NCBI GenBank assembly: GCA_012295225.1
Contig: WMKK01000003.1
Location: 615,788-679,787 of the forward strand
DNA length: 64,000 nucleotides
Reading direction: 5' to 3'
Source of the DNA: Ostreococcus mediterraneus
Lineage: Eukaryota; Chlorophyta; Mamiellophyceae; Mamiellales; Bathycoccaceae
A program made the translations under genes and the position numbers. This document shows positions 1-8,702 of the stretch, piece by piece (the first letter of the stretch is position 1; each line of letters opens with the position of its first letter). The notes below the pieces were generated by a model that worked only from the letters and a program-made list of their open reading frames with translations, did no database searches and was not told the DNA's origin.

Positions 1-1816
1 GGTACGAGTACACCTCCACGAAGCCCATAGTGGTACTGCCCGAAACAGTACAAGGATCAAGCTGTACGCCACTCACGCGGCAACCAGTGCTAGCGTTGAA
101 TATTTGAGACCAGAACAATGACAGAGAAGTATCGCCAGAGCTGTGCACAACGGATGGCAGGACAGCGTCGAGAACATCCGCATGAACGTATGAATAATTC
201 AGGCTATCAGAAAATGATTCCTGGTTCACTCGACCCACTCTTACCTCCGAAATAGCATCGATGTGCGCAGGTGACACGCAACTCACTTTGCGTGTCGACA
301 AATAGCTAGCGGCTACGGGACCTATTGTCCCAAATCTACAACTTATATCTGTGGTATCCTTGAAATTTGTACCAGTCACCTCGACGGCAGTGCCGCCCTG
401 AACCAAGCCAGTGTACACTGATAACGACGTGATTGTCGGGAGAGCCGTAAAAACTATACTCGCCGACTCTACCGTCGAACCAGAAGCTAAGGCATAGAGT
501 AGTTCTTCGCCTTCTGTGTGCGGAAGTAACTCACACTGAATCAGTGCGGATGACACAAATCGCACGGGCGCCGTAGCGTCGCCGTCAACCCGACATACGG
601 AGGATATCGACAGACTCGACCCCGTGACTGTTACCACAGAACCTCCTGCAGCCAGTACGTACACCGGCACGACTGCTATTGTCGATCCCGTATACGTAAT
701 CAACGTCTCTTCGCCAACGATTTCTGCACTCTCATCGCTGGGTGCAGCACCGTACGTAAACGTCGGCATCGTCGTACATGGCTGAAAGGAGTCTACACTT
801 GGACCAGCCCATAATTCTACGCTTGAACCCGGGTATTGTGCCGCGGGCGATACGCAAGTCACGGTGCTATTCGTGCGTAACGCATCTAAGACTGCCCTCA
901 CCGTGATTGTTCCAAAGTGACATGAATAACCAAATAGATTATTTGGCTCGACTAATTCTTCATTAGCCGAAGCAGAGCGAAGCACGACTGAGGTGCCACC
1001 ATAGTAGGAAACGGAAGTGTTCCATGACTGCATGACTTCGAGTTCGCATGGTTCCTTCCAAACTTCGAGCGCGCGACTACCGCTAAGTGAGCCAGACGTG
1101 CCCCACGTACGCGTGGACACGTCAGTCATGCCCACCGTCGCAAACGTTGGCGTTTCGCATTTCATATACGCCGACGAGTATACGATAGATGGTGCTAGTG
1201 CGCTCACCGCGGCAACATTCCCCGTACCTCCCGCGCCAAACGTACATTTACTCGAGTCGTGCGCAAAATTTGAACCAACCAAACGCAGCACTCCGCCTCC
1301 GCCGATATCAAACCCGTACGGAAACACATGCGCAAGCTTCACGGGATCATGCAACGCAAATGTCACGCGATCACTCGTAAAGTCAAACCCATTCATGGAC
1401 ACTTCGATGTAGGAAAATCCTCTGCTCAGGCGTAAACTTGGCGAAATCGTACAACGAACTTCGCTGGCGCTCACATACGTCAGCGGAGTCGTGTAATCCC
1501 CCACGCGACAACTCGAAATATTCGTCGCAAAGAACGCATCACCGTACACATTGACTGTCAAATTATTCTGATTCAACTGCGATGACGGCCACACGCCCCA
1601 ATCCTCAGGATCAAGCCTGTCCACGCCCGCGTTTGCCTCGCGCGCCGCCCGCGCAAACGCCACCGCCCACGCGAACGCCCACGCCGCGCGCCCCACGCCA
1701 CGCGCGCCGCCCCAGCGTCCACGCCGCACCGCGCGCCCAGTCCCTACATCATCCTCACCATCTCCCGCACCACTCGTCGTCGCCATCGCGCGTCCGCGCC
1801 CTTCACCACACGTCAT
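1..1816 (-). CDS. Large IPT/TIG-repeat cell-surface-type protein (N-terminal part, runs off left edge)
   Basis: An open frame on the minus strand runs from 1816 to the window edge without a stop, at least 605 residues. Two in-frame ATGs are possible (1816 and 1786); a stop lies just upstream at 1834. A hydrophobic Ala-rich stretch near residues 45-60 could be a signal peptide or membrane anchor. The rest is built of immunoglobulin-like IPT/TIG modules, seen as recurring C-x-FGTI followed about 20 residues later by C-V-SPA-H. The same modules form the complete gene at 29169-32645, so the two are paralogs. IPT/TIG arrays are usually extracellular and mediate adhesion or ligand binding. The exact role is unknown. 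The family call is firm; the total length and C-terminus cannot be seen. Confidence 0.82.
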   Translation of the reverse strand, partial: MTCGEGRGRAMATTSGAGDGEDDVGTGRAVRRGRWGGARGVGRAAWAFAWAVAFARAAREANAGVDRLDPEDWGVWPSSQLNQNNLTVNVYGDAFFATNISSCRVGDYTTPLTYVSASEVRCTISPSLRLSRGFSYIEVSMNGFDFTSDRVTFALHDPVKLAHVFPYGFDIGGGGVLRLVGSNFAHDSSKCTFGAGGTGNVAAVSALAPSIVYSSAYMKCETPTFATVGMTDVSTRTWGTSGSLSGSRALEVWKEPCELEVMQSWNTSVSYYGGTSVVLRSASANEELVEPNNLFGYSCHFGTITVRAVLDALRTNSTVTCVSPAAQYPGSSVELWAGPSVDSFQPCTTMPTFTYGAAPSDESAEIVGEETLITYTGSTIAVVPVYVLAAGGSVVTVTGSSLSISSVCRVDGDATAPVRFVSSALIQCELLPHTEGEELLYALASGSTVESASIVFTALPTITSLSVYTGLVQGGTAVEVTGTNFKDTTDISCRFGTIGPVAASYLSTRKVSCVSPAHIDAISEVRVGRVNQESFSDSLNYSYVHADVLDAVLPSVVHSSGDTSLSLFWSQIFNASTGCRVSGVQLDPCTVSGSTTMGFVEVYSY

Positions 1817-2047
1817 GCACCGCGCGTCAAATCACTCACCGCGCCCATCCGTTCGTCGCTTCATCGTCATCCCACGCCACGTCCGCCGACGACAGCCGCA
1901 GACGTCGTCGCGCGCGTGCGAGAACACCCCGTGCGAATGCACCACCGTGGCTCGCGCCGCGCGCCTATCGCGATGCGCGTCGTGGTTTAGCGGCGCGCGC
2001 GAGCGCCAACGTCGCGGTCGTTTAAAGTCCGCGGCTCGCGCGGAGTC

Positions 2048-2231
2048 GTGATACATCTGGTGGCGTCACACCGCGTCCATGCGTACAACGACGCGTGTTC
2101 CTGCTAAGAAGCACCGTAGTTAGAAGGTGTGTACGATATACACAGAGCACATAGTACAGTACACTACGTGAAGTCAGAGTAATAAACGTAGGGTGTAACC
2201 ACGTCCACGTGTGATACATCTGGTGGCGTCA
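2048..2231. repeat. 21-bp direct repeat (two copies, 163 bp apart)
   Basis: A 21-bp string beginning GTGATACATCTGGTG occurs exactly at 2048-2068 and 2211-2231. An 18-bp core, extended 5' by GTC, recurs at 63859-63876 inside the intron of the light-harvesting gene. The pair brackets the dispersed repeat copy at 2093-2206. It could be the ends of a small mobile or duplicated element, or repeated regulatory sites. No open frame is associated with it. Confidence 0.75.
2093..2206 (+). repeat. Dispersed non-coding repeat, copy A
   Basis: This segment aligns in blocks with 35608-35721 in the same orientation. Shared blocks include GTGTTCCT, then GCAC-GTAG, AAGGT-TGTA-GATATA, then GAAG near the middle, CTAATAA/GTAATAA, and a closing AGGGTGT-ACCACGTCCAC. 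Small gaps separate the blocks. Both copies lie upstream of plus-strand genes (an SC35-like gene and BCCIP). It may be a short non-autonomous element or a shared promoter module; its nature is unknown. Confidence 0.6.
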
Positions 2232-2241
2232 ACGCCGATGG

Positions 2242-3084
2242 ATGCGATGGGACGACGACGGCGTCGACGCGGCACTCGCGCACGCCATGCACGACGATAG
2301 GGTGTACCGCGAACGCGAACGCGAACGCGAACGCGACGCCGACGCCGACGTCGACGCACGGCGGTCGCGCGACGCCCCTCGCGACGACAGAGGTGCGCGC
2401 AAACCCCCGCCCGATGTGTCCCACTTGACGAGCGTCAAGGTTGACAATCTCGACTATGCGCTGACGCTGGATGACGTGAGGGAGGCGTTCGAGGAGTTTG
2501 GGGCGATTGGGGACGTGTACATGCCGCGAGAACACGGGACGGGGCGGACGCGAGGGTTTGGGTTCGTGCGATACGAGCGACGGGAGGATGCGGAAGCGGC
2601 GGTGGCGGCGATGCAGGATGTGGAGTTGCGCGGGCGGGCGATTCGTTGCGCGGTGGCTGAACGCGGACGCGGGGAACGACCGGCGGGGAGATATGCGAAT
2701 TCGAACGGTAACAGTCGACCGTACAGAGATGGTGGTCGTGATGATCGTAGGGATGACCGCTATAGACGCGATGAGCGATCGTATGATCGATACAATGATA
2801 AGCGATACGAGCGTCGACACGACGAAAGACGAGACGACCGCTACGACGATCGCGGTGGTCGTTCGTACAATGATAGATACGATAGATACGATGATAGACG
2901 CCGATCGTACGACGACAGACGGGACACGTATCGCGACGATCGACGACGCGATGGCGATAGACGGGACTCGCGGGATTCGTATCGCGACGACAGACGACGG
3001 GACGACGCGCCGAGACACCACCCATACGAACGTGATTCACGCGCGCCACCTTCGTCTGCAGCCGAGCCACGAGATTCGCGATAA
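2242..3084 (+). CDS. SC35-like SR splicing factor (RRM plus Arg/Asp/Tyr-rich tail)
   Basis: The 280-residue product has one RRM at about residues 60-140. RNP2 is visible as SVKVDNLDY and RNP1 as RTRGFGFVRYE. The order and wording (T-S-x-KVDNL, GDVYMPRE) match the SC35/SRSF2 group, which binds exonic enhancers and recruits U1 and U2 particles in the nucleus. The C-terminal half is a low-complexity RDDR/DRYDRR region that replaces a classic RS domain and still holds many RS and SRD units that kinases could phosphorylate. The N-terminus carries an RERERERE run and could instead start at the ATG at 2287. The gene is intron-free, 36 bp downstream of repeat copy A. Assignment to the SR family is good; exact orthology is less certain. 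Confidence 0.85.
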   Translation: MRWDDDGVDAALAHAMHDDRVYRERERERERDADADVDARRSRDAPRDDRGARKPPPDVSHLTSVKVDNLDYALTLDDVREAFEEFGAIGDVYMPREHGTGRTRGFGFVRYERREDAEAAVAAMQDVELRGRAIRCAVAERGRGERPAGRYANSNGNSRPYRDGGRDDRRDDRYRRDERSYDRYNDKRYERRHDERRDDRYDDRGGRSYNDRYDRYDDRRRSYDDRRDTYRDDRRRDGDRRDSRDSYRDDRRRDDAPRHHPYERDSRAPPSSAAEPRDSR

Positions 3085-3149
3085 AAAATACCGTGAATGC
3101 ATGAATTCTGCATATTAATAAAATCAATTCTCAAATGCTATGTGCTAGT

Positions 3150-6100
3150 CTACTTTTTCTTGCCAAATTTGGCTTGCAACGCGTCGAGACTCGTTGTCGC
3201 ATTCGGCTTTGCTGAGCTCGTCGAAGACGCCGAGGCATCGTTCGTGGCTTGCGGCAGATTAAATCCCTTGATTTTTCCCTTCTTCTTCTTTGACACTGTC
3301 TTGTCGGCCGCAGACTTGCCGACTCCCGTAATTTCAACCGTGTGCGCGGGCGCCAACACGCGTTGCGCTCCGGCTTGCACGGTTAACAAACCGTCTTCGT
3401 CATCGATGACTTTACCTTTAAATCCCGTCTTTTTGACGACGACAATATCACCTACGGTAGCGTTCATGTCGTCTTCGGATAACGCAAAGTTCATCGCTTT
3501 CGCACTCGTTGTGGGCTTGGGCGCGTTCGGCGTCCGCGCCGACGTCGCCAACAAATCATCCGCGCGGCGCGCCGCTTGCGACGCGCCTCGAACAGATTTT
3601 GTTTTCAGCTTTACTGGCGCTCGGTTCACGCCGCCATTTGATGGTTTCAAATCGCGCACGTTGACTTTAATTTGGAACAACGTGCCAGCTTGTACGGTGA
3701 CCTGCGTATCGTCTACGCTCACCACGGTACCATTCATGCCAGTGGATTGAATCGTCACCGCTTCACCCTCGGATGGACGCCACGAGCCATCTAAGAGTTC
3801 CTGCTCCGCCTTTAATCGCTCTTCTTCTTCTCGCTTGAGCCGTTCGTTGCGTGTTTTGTCTGTTTCTCCAGATGCCGCAGCTGAAATCTTGCTCAGCGCT
3901 GGACTTTTCAACTGCGCCTCTTTCCGCGCGGCTTCAGCGAGTCGCGCGCGATTGTCCCGCATCGCCTCCATGACGCCGCTCGCGCGCGCGTACGCCGCGG
4001 CGTCACGCGCTTGACTCACCGTATCCATCGCACTTTGAACCTTGGGAATGATATATTCTATCTCATTCAATGCGGTCAACGCCGAGGCGATGTCAGCGTC
4101 GGCGTCGCGGCGCGCAGTTTCGAGCTTTGAAATCGTGTCGTCCAAACTCACCAATCCTTCACCGAGCATGTCGCGCGCGTCGGCGACGACATCTGAGTCC
4201 AAATTATACCTCGTGGCGATTTGTAACGCACTCGAACGACCCGGAACGCCCCATAGTAACTTATATGTCGGTCTTAAATCGGCTTCGTCGAATTCGACCG
4301 CGGCGTTTTCGAATTCAGGATATTCATACTTGAGCGCCTTGAGTTGCCCGTGATGCGTCGTGGCGAGCGTTAATCCCGCACCGCACTGATTCGGAACCAG
4401 TCCCGCAAGAGCTTTGAGTAACGCGTAACCAATCGCTGCTCCTTCACCAGGCGATGTTCCAGTACCGACTTCGTCCATAAGCACTAAGGAATCTCTCGTG
4501 CACTGTTCGAGGATGGCTTGAGCGCGCGTGAGACGACCGCTGAACGTACTGAGACTCGTCAACAAGCTTTGGTCGTCGCCAATGTCAATGAGCACCTTGT
4601 CGAAGAATGGAAGCACGGCTTTTTCAGCAGGGATGAACAATCCGGACTTGGCCATCAATGCTGCGAGTCCAACAGCTTTCATGGCTGCGGTTTTACCACC
4701 AGTATTTGGTCCAGTAATGACGACGACGCGCGTTTTCTTTGACGCAAACACATCCACGGGGACGGGTCCTTTCAGCTTTGGCTTTGAACCGTCATCGCTG
4801 TCATCGTCTTCAAAATCGTCAAAATCGTCATCGAAATCAAATCTAAGGTCTTTTTCTAATTCCTTCTTTTTGAGTTTCTGAATTTGTCCGAGAGTGGCAG
4901 TTTTATATCCTCCTTGCGTGCCCACGCCTTTACCCGCCGTCGCTTCTTCGGCTGCCGCTTTGCGTCTCTCCTGCGCCGCTTGAATCGCCTGCGACGCGAG
5001 CACGGGTTGGCGTAGACCGACAAGTTCGAGCGCGAGCGAGGGCGAGATACGGTCATCTTGTGACCTATCCACGAATCTATCGTCGTCGTCGTCCTCGTCG
5101 TCAAAATCATCTTCATCCGTACTTTTGTACTCAACAATTTCTTCATCCCCACTTGAATTTGAAAACACCGGTCGAACACCATTGAGCGCCTGACTGTATC
5201 GACACTTGGCCGCAATGACATCTAAACGCACGACGATATCAAGAACCTTGAGTAACTCTTCGACGACTGCCGCTATCGCATTCGATAACTCGCGCTTAAT
5301 GCCATCAATCGCGCTCTTTTCAGCGTCAATAGCCTTGGCTAACTCGCTATTGAGCGCGACGATCCCGGGAGGTTCGATGAGAATAAGTGCACCTCCCGCC
5401 ATAGTTCCAACGACTAAGACATCAGGTGGTGCGGGTGCGGGCACGGCGAGCACCATTCGACCTTGATGCGTCGTCGGCGTGCCCTTGCCTTGCAGTGCCT
5501 TTTTTAATTTACCCTCGGCTGCGCCCTTTTGCGAACGCGCCCGTCGCAACTCTTGAGAGGCGTTGTCGCGAAACTCACCGGTTTCATCCACGGCGTTGCG
5601 AATCATATCTGCCAAATCCGAATGCGTTGTCATCTCATACGCTATGTTACGCAACGGAGCCAAGGCTTTTGGGAGCTCACCGCTCTCTGTAACGCCTTCA
5701 ATGGACAATTTAAGCCGCTTGGCGCTGTCCAAAAACGCAGCCGTCGCCGCGAGCTCGTCGCCCCCCAACGGCGACCCTTGTCGCGTCTTAAAAAATCCCC
5801 GCCGCACCTCCGCGGTGAGCATACCACCAAACTCTAAACTCACCCCGTGTGTGCTCTCCATCGCCATCGCCGCCGCGGTTTCATTCAACGCGCGTTCCGC
5901 CGCCGCCGTCGTCTCGAGCGCCTCCAACTCCTCGCACGCCGCGCGTCCCAACGCCGTCGACGCTCGCGCCGCCAAGAACGCGCGCGTGTCGTCCCAGCCG
6001 GCGTTAGTCAACGACTTTTCGTACAACTCATCCCTGACGCGACGCGCGTCGCGTGCTGTAGGCCCCCACGCTCGCACGTCGTCGTCGTCGTGCGCTTTAT

Positions 6101-6269
6101 CCAACACGTCGTCATCCACCACGAGCGAACGCCGCGCGCGGCTGCGGCGGTCGCGTCGACGACGATGCGCGATGCCGGCAACAGCGCGCGATGTGCGACA
6201 TCGCTCGACCGCCGGCGACGACGACGACGTCGACGCGCGCGCGTGCGCCGCGCCTCGAACGTGCGCCAT
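3150..6269 (-). CDS. MUTS2: MutS2-family ATPase, probably plastid-targeted
   Basis: The 1039-residue protein has an Arg/Ser-rich, transit-peptide-like first 70 residues. Helical core regions follow, then the MutS ATPase. Walker A GPNTGGKT is near residue 520, Walker B LVLMDEVGTGT near 596 and the ATTHH switch near 650. Long helices follow, as is typical of MutS2. Two KOW/SH3-like segments (GEAVTIQSTGMNGTVV and a second near residue 950) lie in the C-terminal part. No C-terminal Smr nuclease domain is visible. There is no MutS mismatch-binding N-domain. MutS2 proteins act against recombination or in ribosome collision rescue in bacteria; plant copies are organellar. An Asp-rich insert sits at about residues 385-400. 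The start at 6269 lies 45 bp from the divergent cytochrome b5 gene. Confidence 0.9.
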   Translation of the reverse strand: MAHVRGAAHARASTSSSSPAVERCRTSRAVAGIAHRRRRDRRSRARRSLVVDDDVLDKAHDDDDVRAWGPTARDARRVRDELYEKSLTNAGWDDTRAFLAARASTALGRAACEELEALETTAAAERALNETAAAMAMESTHGVSLEFGGMLTAEVRRGFFKTRQGSPLGGDELAATAAFLDSAKRLKLSIEGVTESGELPKALAPLRNIAYEMTTHSDLADMIRNAVDETGEFRDNASQELRRARSQKGAAEGKLKKALQGKGTPTTHQGRMVLAVPAPAPPDVLVVGTMAGGALILIEPPGIVALNSELAKAIDAEKSAIDGIKRELSNAIAAVVEELLKVLDIVVRLDVIAAKCRYSQALNGVRPVFSNSSGDEEIVEYKSTDEDDFDDEDDDDDRFVDRSQDDRISPSLALELVGLRQPVLASQAIQAAQERRKAAAEEATAGKGVGTQGGYKTATLGQIQKLKKKELEKDLRFDFDDDFDDFEDDDSDDGSKPKLKGPVPVDVFASKKTRVVVITGPNTGGKTAAMKAVGLAALMAKSGLFIPAEKAVLPFFDKVLIDIGDDQSLLTSLSTFSGRLTRAQAILEQCTRDSLVLMDEVGTGTSPGEGAAIGYALLKALAGLVPNQCGAGLTLATTHHGQLKALKYEYPEFENAAVEFDEADLRPTYKLLWGVPGRSSALQIATRYNLDSDVVADARDMLGEGLVSLDDTISKLETARRDADADIASALTALNEIEYIIPKVQSAMDTVSQARDAAAYARASGVMEAMRDNRARLAEAARKEAQLKSPALSKISAAASGETDKTRNERLKREEEERLKAEQELLDGSWRPSEGEAVTIQSTGMNGTVVSVDDTQVTVQAGTLFQIKVNVRDLKPSNGGVNRAPVKLKTKSVRGASQAARRADDLLATSARTPNAPKPTTSAKAMNFALSEDDMNATVGDIVVVKKTGFKGKVIDDEDGLLTVQAGAQRVLAPAHTVEITGVGKSAADKTVSKKKKGKIKGFNLPQATNDASASSTSSAKPNATTSLDALQAKFGKKK

Positions 6270-6314
6270 AATGACGTCATTTCAGGACGCGCGTGGGCGA
6301 CGTCGACGACGCCG
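6270..6314. promoter_or_regulatory. 45-bp divergent promoter with ATGACGTCAT palindrome
   Basis: Only 45 bp separates the MutS2 start codon (6269) from the first suitable ATG of the cytochrome b5 gene (6315). At 6271-6280 lies the perfect 10-bp palindrome ATGACGTCAT, which contains the bZIP/CRE-type core TGACGTCA. Its symmetry and central place suit a bidirectional control site. Binding by a bZIP factor is inferred. The 5' UTRs may overlap the opposite coding region. Confidence 0.5.
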
Positions 6315-6761
6315 ATGACACCGAGCGGCGGCGCACAGACGACGACGTCTAAAGCGGCGCCGGCGGCGCCGAGTGCGGGCACGCACATCCAGCCCGGAGG
6401 CATGCCGCGTAACACCGTCGCCAAGGGATTCTCGCAAATGGATTGGATGCGTCGTTGTAAACGCGAAAACGTGCGCGGTGTGGACGCGAAAGCGAATCAT
6501 AAGCGCGTGATTAAGGATGATGAGCTGGCGCAACACAACACCGTGGGTGATTGTTGGATTGCGTTGCGCGGCAAGGTGTATAATTTAACGGAATACGTTG
6601 CGTATCATCCCGGAGGGGCTGAGATTTTAGAAGAGAGTTTTGGGCGAGATGCGACGGCGTTGTTCGACAAGTATCACAAGTACGTGAATGGGGCGTACAT
6701 CATGCGCGAAGCGCAGGTTGGTGTACAACCTGGGTACGTGGATGATAGCGATAGCGATTAG
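6315..6761 (+). CDS. Cytochrome b5 domain protein, RLF / NCB5OR N-terminal type
   Basis: The 148-residue product has a short Ala/Thr-rich N-terminus. The motif SQMDWMRRCKR precedes the heme domain and is characteristic of plant RLF and of the N-terminal b5 domain of CYB5R4/NCB5OR. The b5 core follows: DCWIALRGKVYNLTEYV, then the first heme-ligand His in YHPGGAE, and the second in FDKYHKYVN. No membrane anchor or reductase domain is present, so it is a soluble electron carrier whose partner is unknown. The ATG at 6315 was chosen because upstream in-frame sequence lies inside the MutS2 coding region. Confidence 0.88.
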   Translation: MTPSGGAQTTTSKAAPAAPSAGTHIQPGGMPRNTVAKGFSQMDWMRRCKRENVRGVDAKANHKRVIKDDELAQHNTVGDCWIALRGKVYNLTEYVAYHPGGAEILEESFGRDATALFDKYHKYVNGAYIMREAQVGVQPGYVDDSDSD

Positions 6762-6850
6762 AATAGACGACAGTTGTGCGCGCAAACAGAGTAGAAGAGC
6801 AATAGCAATATGAACAATGTACAACAACACAAACTACGACAGAGCTACCA

Positions 6851-7327
6851 TCAAGGTAATGACCCGTATGCACCAGCCCCGCGCTGGTCTTTAGGCAAAT
6901 ATACTTCATCATGTAATTCTTTCGTGTACGCATCAATTCGAGGGAGGACGTTGAGATCGTCGCGCGCTCCAGCGAGGTAGAAGTATGCACTCAAGGCTGT
7001 TGGTGTGGCGCCGTTGGCGACTTCTACCTCTAAAATTTCTCTTGAATACATGCCCGTTGAAATTTCCTCAAGCACATCTAATGCCGCAAGTGTGTCATCG
7101 TTGCATTCGTAAAGCTCTCCTGGCACCGATCGAGGGTCGTCGGTAGTACGTATCAGGTAAGGATAGCCAGCCTTTGCTAAAAGCAAAGCAAATGACTTTT
7201 CTCGGGTCCGCGCGTCGGCGACGAACTTGGCCTTACTCAGCAACCGATGGTTGTAAAGTCCTTTCTTTAACGTTCCATAGACGAACACTCTGTGCGCACC
7301 CGCGGATGTTGTCGGCGAAGACGTCAT
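6851..7327 (-). CDS. Gamma-glutamylcyclotransferase-like (AIG2/GGACT fold) protein
   Basis: The 158-residue protein begins with the family signature VFVYGTLKKGLYNHRLL, the glycine-rich substrate loop of the GGCT/AIG2 fold. The motif PGELYEC follows, with the probable catalytic Glu in LDVLEEI. The arrangement is closest to the GGACT (gamma-glutamylamine cyclotransferase, A2LD1) branch, which releases 5-oxoproline from gamma-glutamyl amines. Substrate cannot be settled from sequence alone. It is a single exon without a targeting signal. It lies 59 bp downstream of the Trm7 stop on the same strand. Confidence 0.85.
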   Translation of the reverse strand: MTSSPTTSAGAHRVFVYGTLKKGLYNHRLLSKAKFVADARTREKSFALLLAKAGYPYLIRTTDDPRSVPGELYECNDDTLAALDVLEEISTGMYSREILEVEVANGATPTALSAYFYLAGARDDLNVLPRIDAYTKELHDEVYLPKDQRGAGAYGSLP

Positions 7328-7386
7328 GTTGTGAGGGGTGGTCTGTCTGGTAACATATTTTACAACGAAGCGTACTTTACACTTTT

Positions 7387-8383
7387 CTATTTCTTCTTCA
7401 ATAATTCTATCGCCGTCTTGTACGCCGGCGTCGTTGGCGGTTGGACGGGTTGTAATCGCACTCCATCATCGTCTAGTGCGTAGCTCTGGTCAGCATCATA
7501 ACCAGACAAATCCCCACACGCTAAAAATGGAACCAAAACGTCCTTCGGCCACGTCTTTGTGCCAACTGTCTCCGTGTTATTATCACCCGCATGAGACATC
7601 GCGCGCTCCTCGAGAATCCGCGTGAGTTGACTCGGATCAAAACCAGGTGGTGGAGTGTAACCTTGGCATACGATGAAAGCCTCTGTGGTTTGCAAAACAA
7701 TTCGTCGTCAGTACAAGAGCAAAAAATTAAAACACAAAGCGTCGTTACGGCGCGAGCAACACGACACGCACTCGCACCCACGTACCTATACTAGAATTGC
7801 GACTACTCTTGGGTTTGGCACACGTCACGTTGGGGAAAAATATCTTCAATTGCGAATAGAGTAACGACACGTCTTTGCCTCTGAAAATCTTTGCTATAAA
7901 CGTTCCTCCTGGTTTCAATATGTGCGTCGCCACCGTCAACCCAGCTAATATAAGTTGCGCTTGCATGAATTCATCGAGATCGTGCAAACCAGTGACATCT
8001 GGTGCACCATCACCAACAATTAAATCAGCATATTTGCCATCGAAATGCGATAACACCTCGCGTACTTTGTCCATCGACGTGATGTCTCCTTGAATAGTCG
8101 TCACGCCCTCGATCGGCGCCATCGGTTGCAAGTCGATAGCCACAATCTTCGGCAACTCGTCCGCCGGTACGCCTCGTGCGAGCGCGGGTAAATACAACTT
8201 TCGACTCAACACCTGCGACCACGACCCTGGCGCCGCGCACAAATCCACCACGTGCGTCACGTCTCGAAATATATCAAAGGACTCATCAATTTGTAACAAC
8301 TTGAACGCCGACCTCGCGCGCCATCCTTCTTCTTTGGCCTTGCGGTAGTATATATCGCGTTTGTCTTTACTCGCTTTCCCCAT
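7387..8383 (-). CDS. TRM7: tRNA 2'-O-ribose methyltransferase Trm7/FTSJ1 (two exons)
   Basis: Exon 1 spans 8383-7786 and exon 2 spans 7682-7387, joined across a 103-bp GT-AG intron. The product is 297 residues. The FtsJ fold is clear: the first catalytic Lys in [18 protein letters not shown], the SAM loop [13 protein letters not shown], Asp in GDGAPDVTG, and Lys in FIAKIFRG. The exon junction joins [12 protein letters not shown] to EAFIVCQGY, an exact match to the family consensus. The intron therefore splits the codon of the final catalytic Glu. Trm7 methylates positions 32 and 34 of the anticodon loop, with partner proteins. Without splicing, exon 1 reads into intron sequence and ends early. 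Confidence 0.93.
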
Positions 8384-8702
8384 CGCAACGTCCGCGCGAC
8401 GTCGCTCGTCACGCGCACGAGCACGCCTTGTAGTGGCGCGAACCAACAAAAAGTGGCAAAAAAGCGCACAGTGGCGGCGGCGGCGGCACATCGCGCCGCG
8501 CTACACGCACGCAACGCGTCGGAAACCCGCGAACGGGTGAACGCGAACGCGCTTGTCGGTCGATCGATCGATCATTCACGCGCATTTGTCGCACCGAGGC
8601 ACGCGCGCGTAGTCGTCGACGCCGACAGGTTCGTACACACGCGCGGAAACCGCCCTCGATTAGGTGACGGACGCGAGAGTTGTTCGATACACGCACGGCA
8701 CG
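8384..8702. promoter_or_regulatory. Divergent intergenic region TRM7 / NAT10
   Basis: This 319-bp GC-rich spacer serves two RNA-modification genes transcribed away from each other. It holds a GATCGATCGATC-like run near 8560 and short GTGGC repeats near 8450. No TATA box, tRNA or credible small frame was seen. Confidence 0.4.

Larger units (their letters stand above)
1817..2241. other. Divergent intergenic region (TIG gene / RRM gene) holding repeats
   Basis: About 425 bp separates the two divergent genes. The left third is very GC-rich. The right part holds a direct repeat of a 21-bp motif (2048-2068 and 2211-2231) flanking a segment (about 2093-2206) that resembles 35608-35721. No convincing coding frame, tRNA or snRNA was seen. 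The region must contain both promoters; no clear TATA box was found. Confidence 0.6.

Noticed and set aside
3150-6269. Long plus-strand frames opposite MutS2 and other genes
   Set aside because: They mirror the coding bias of the minus-strand gene and show no protein family.
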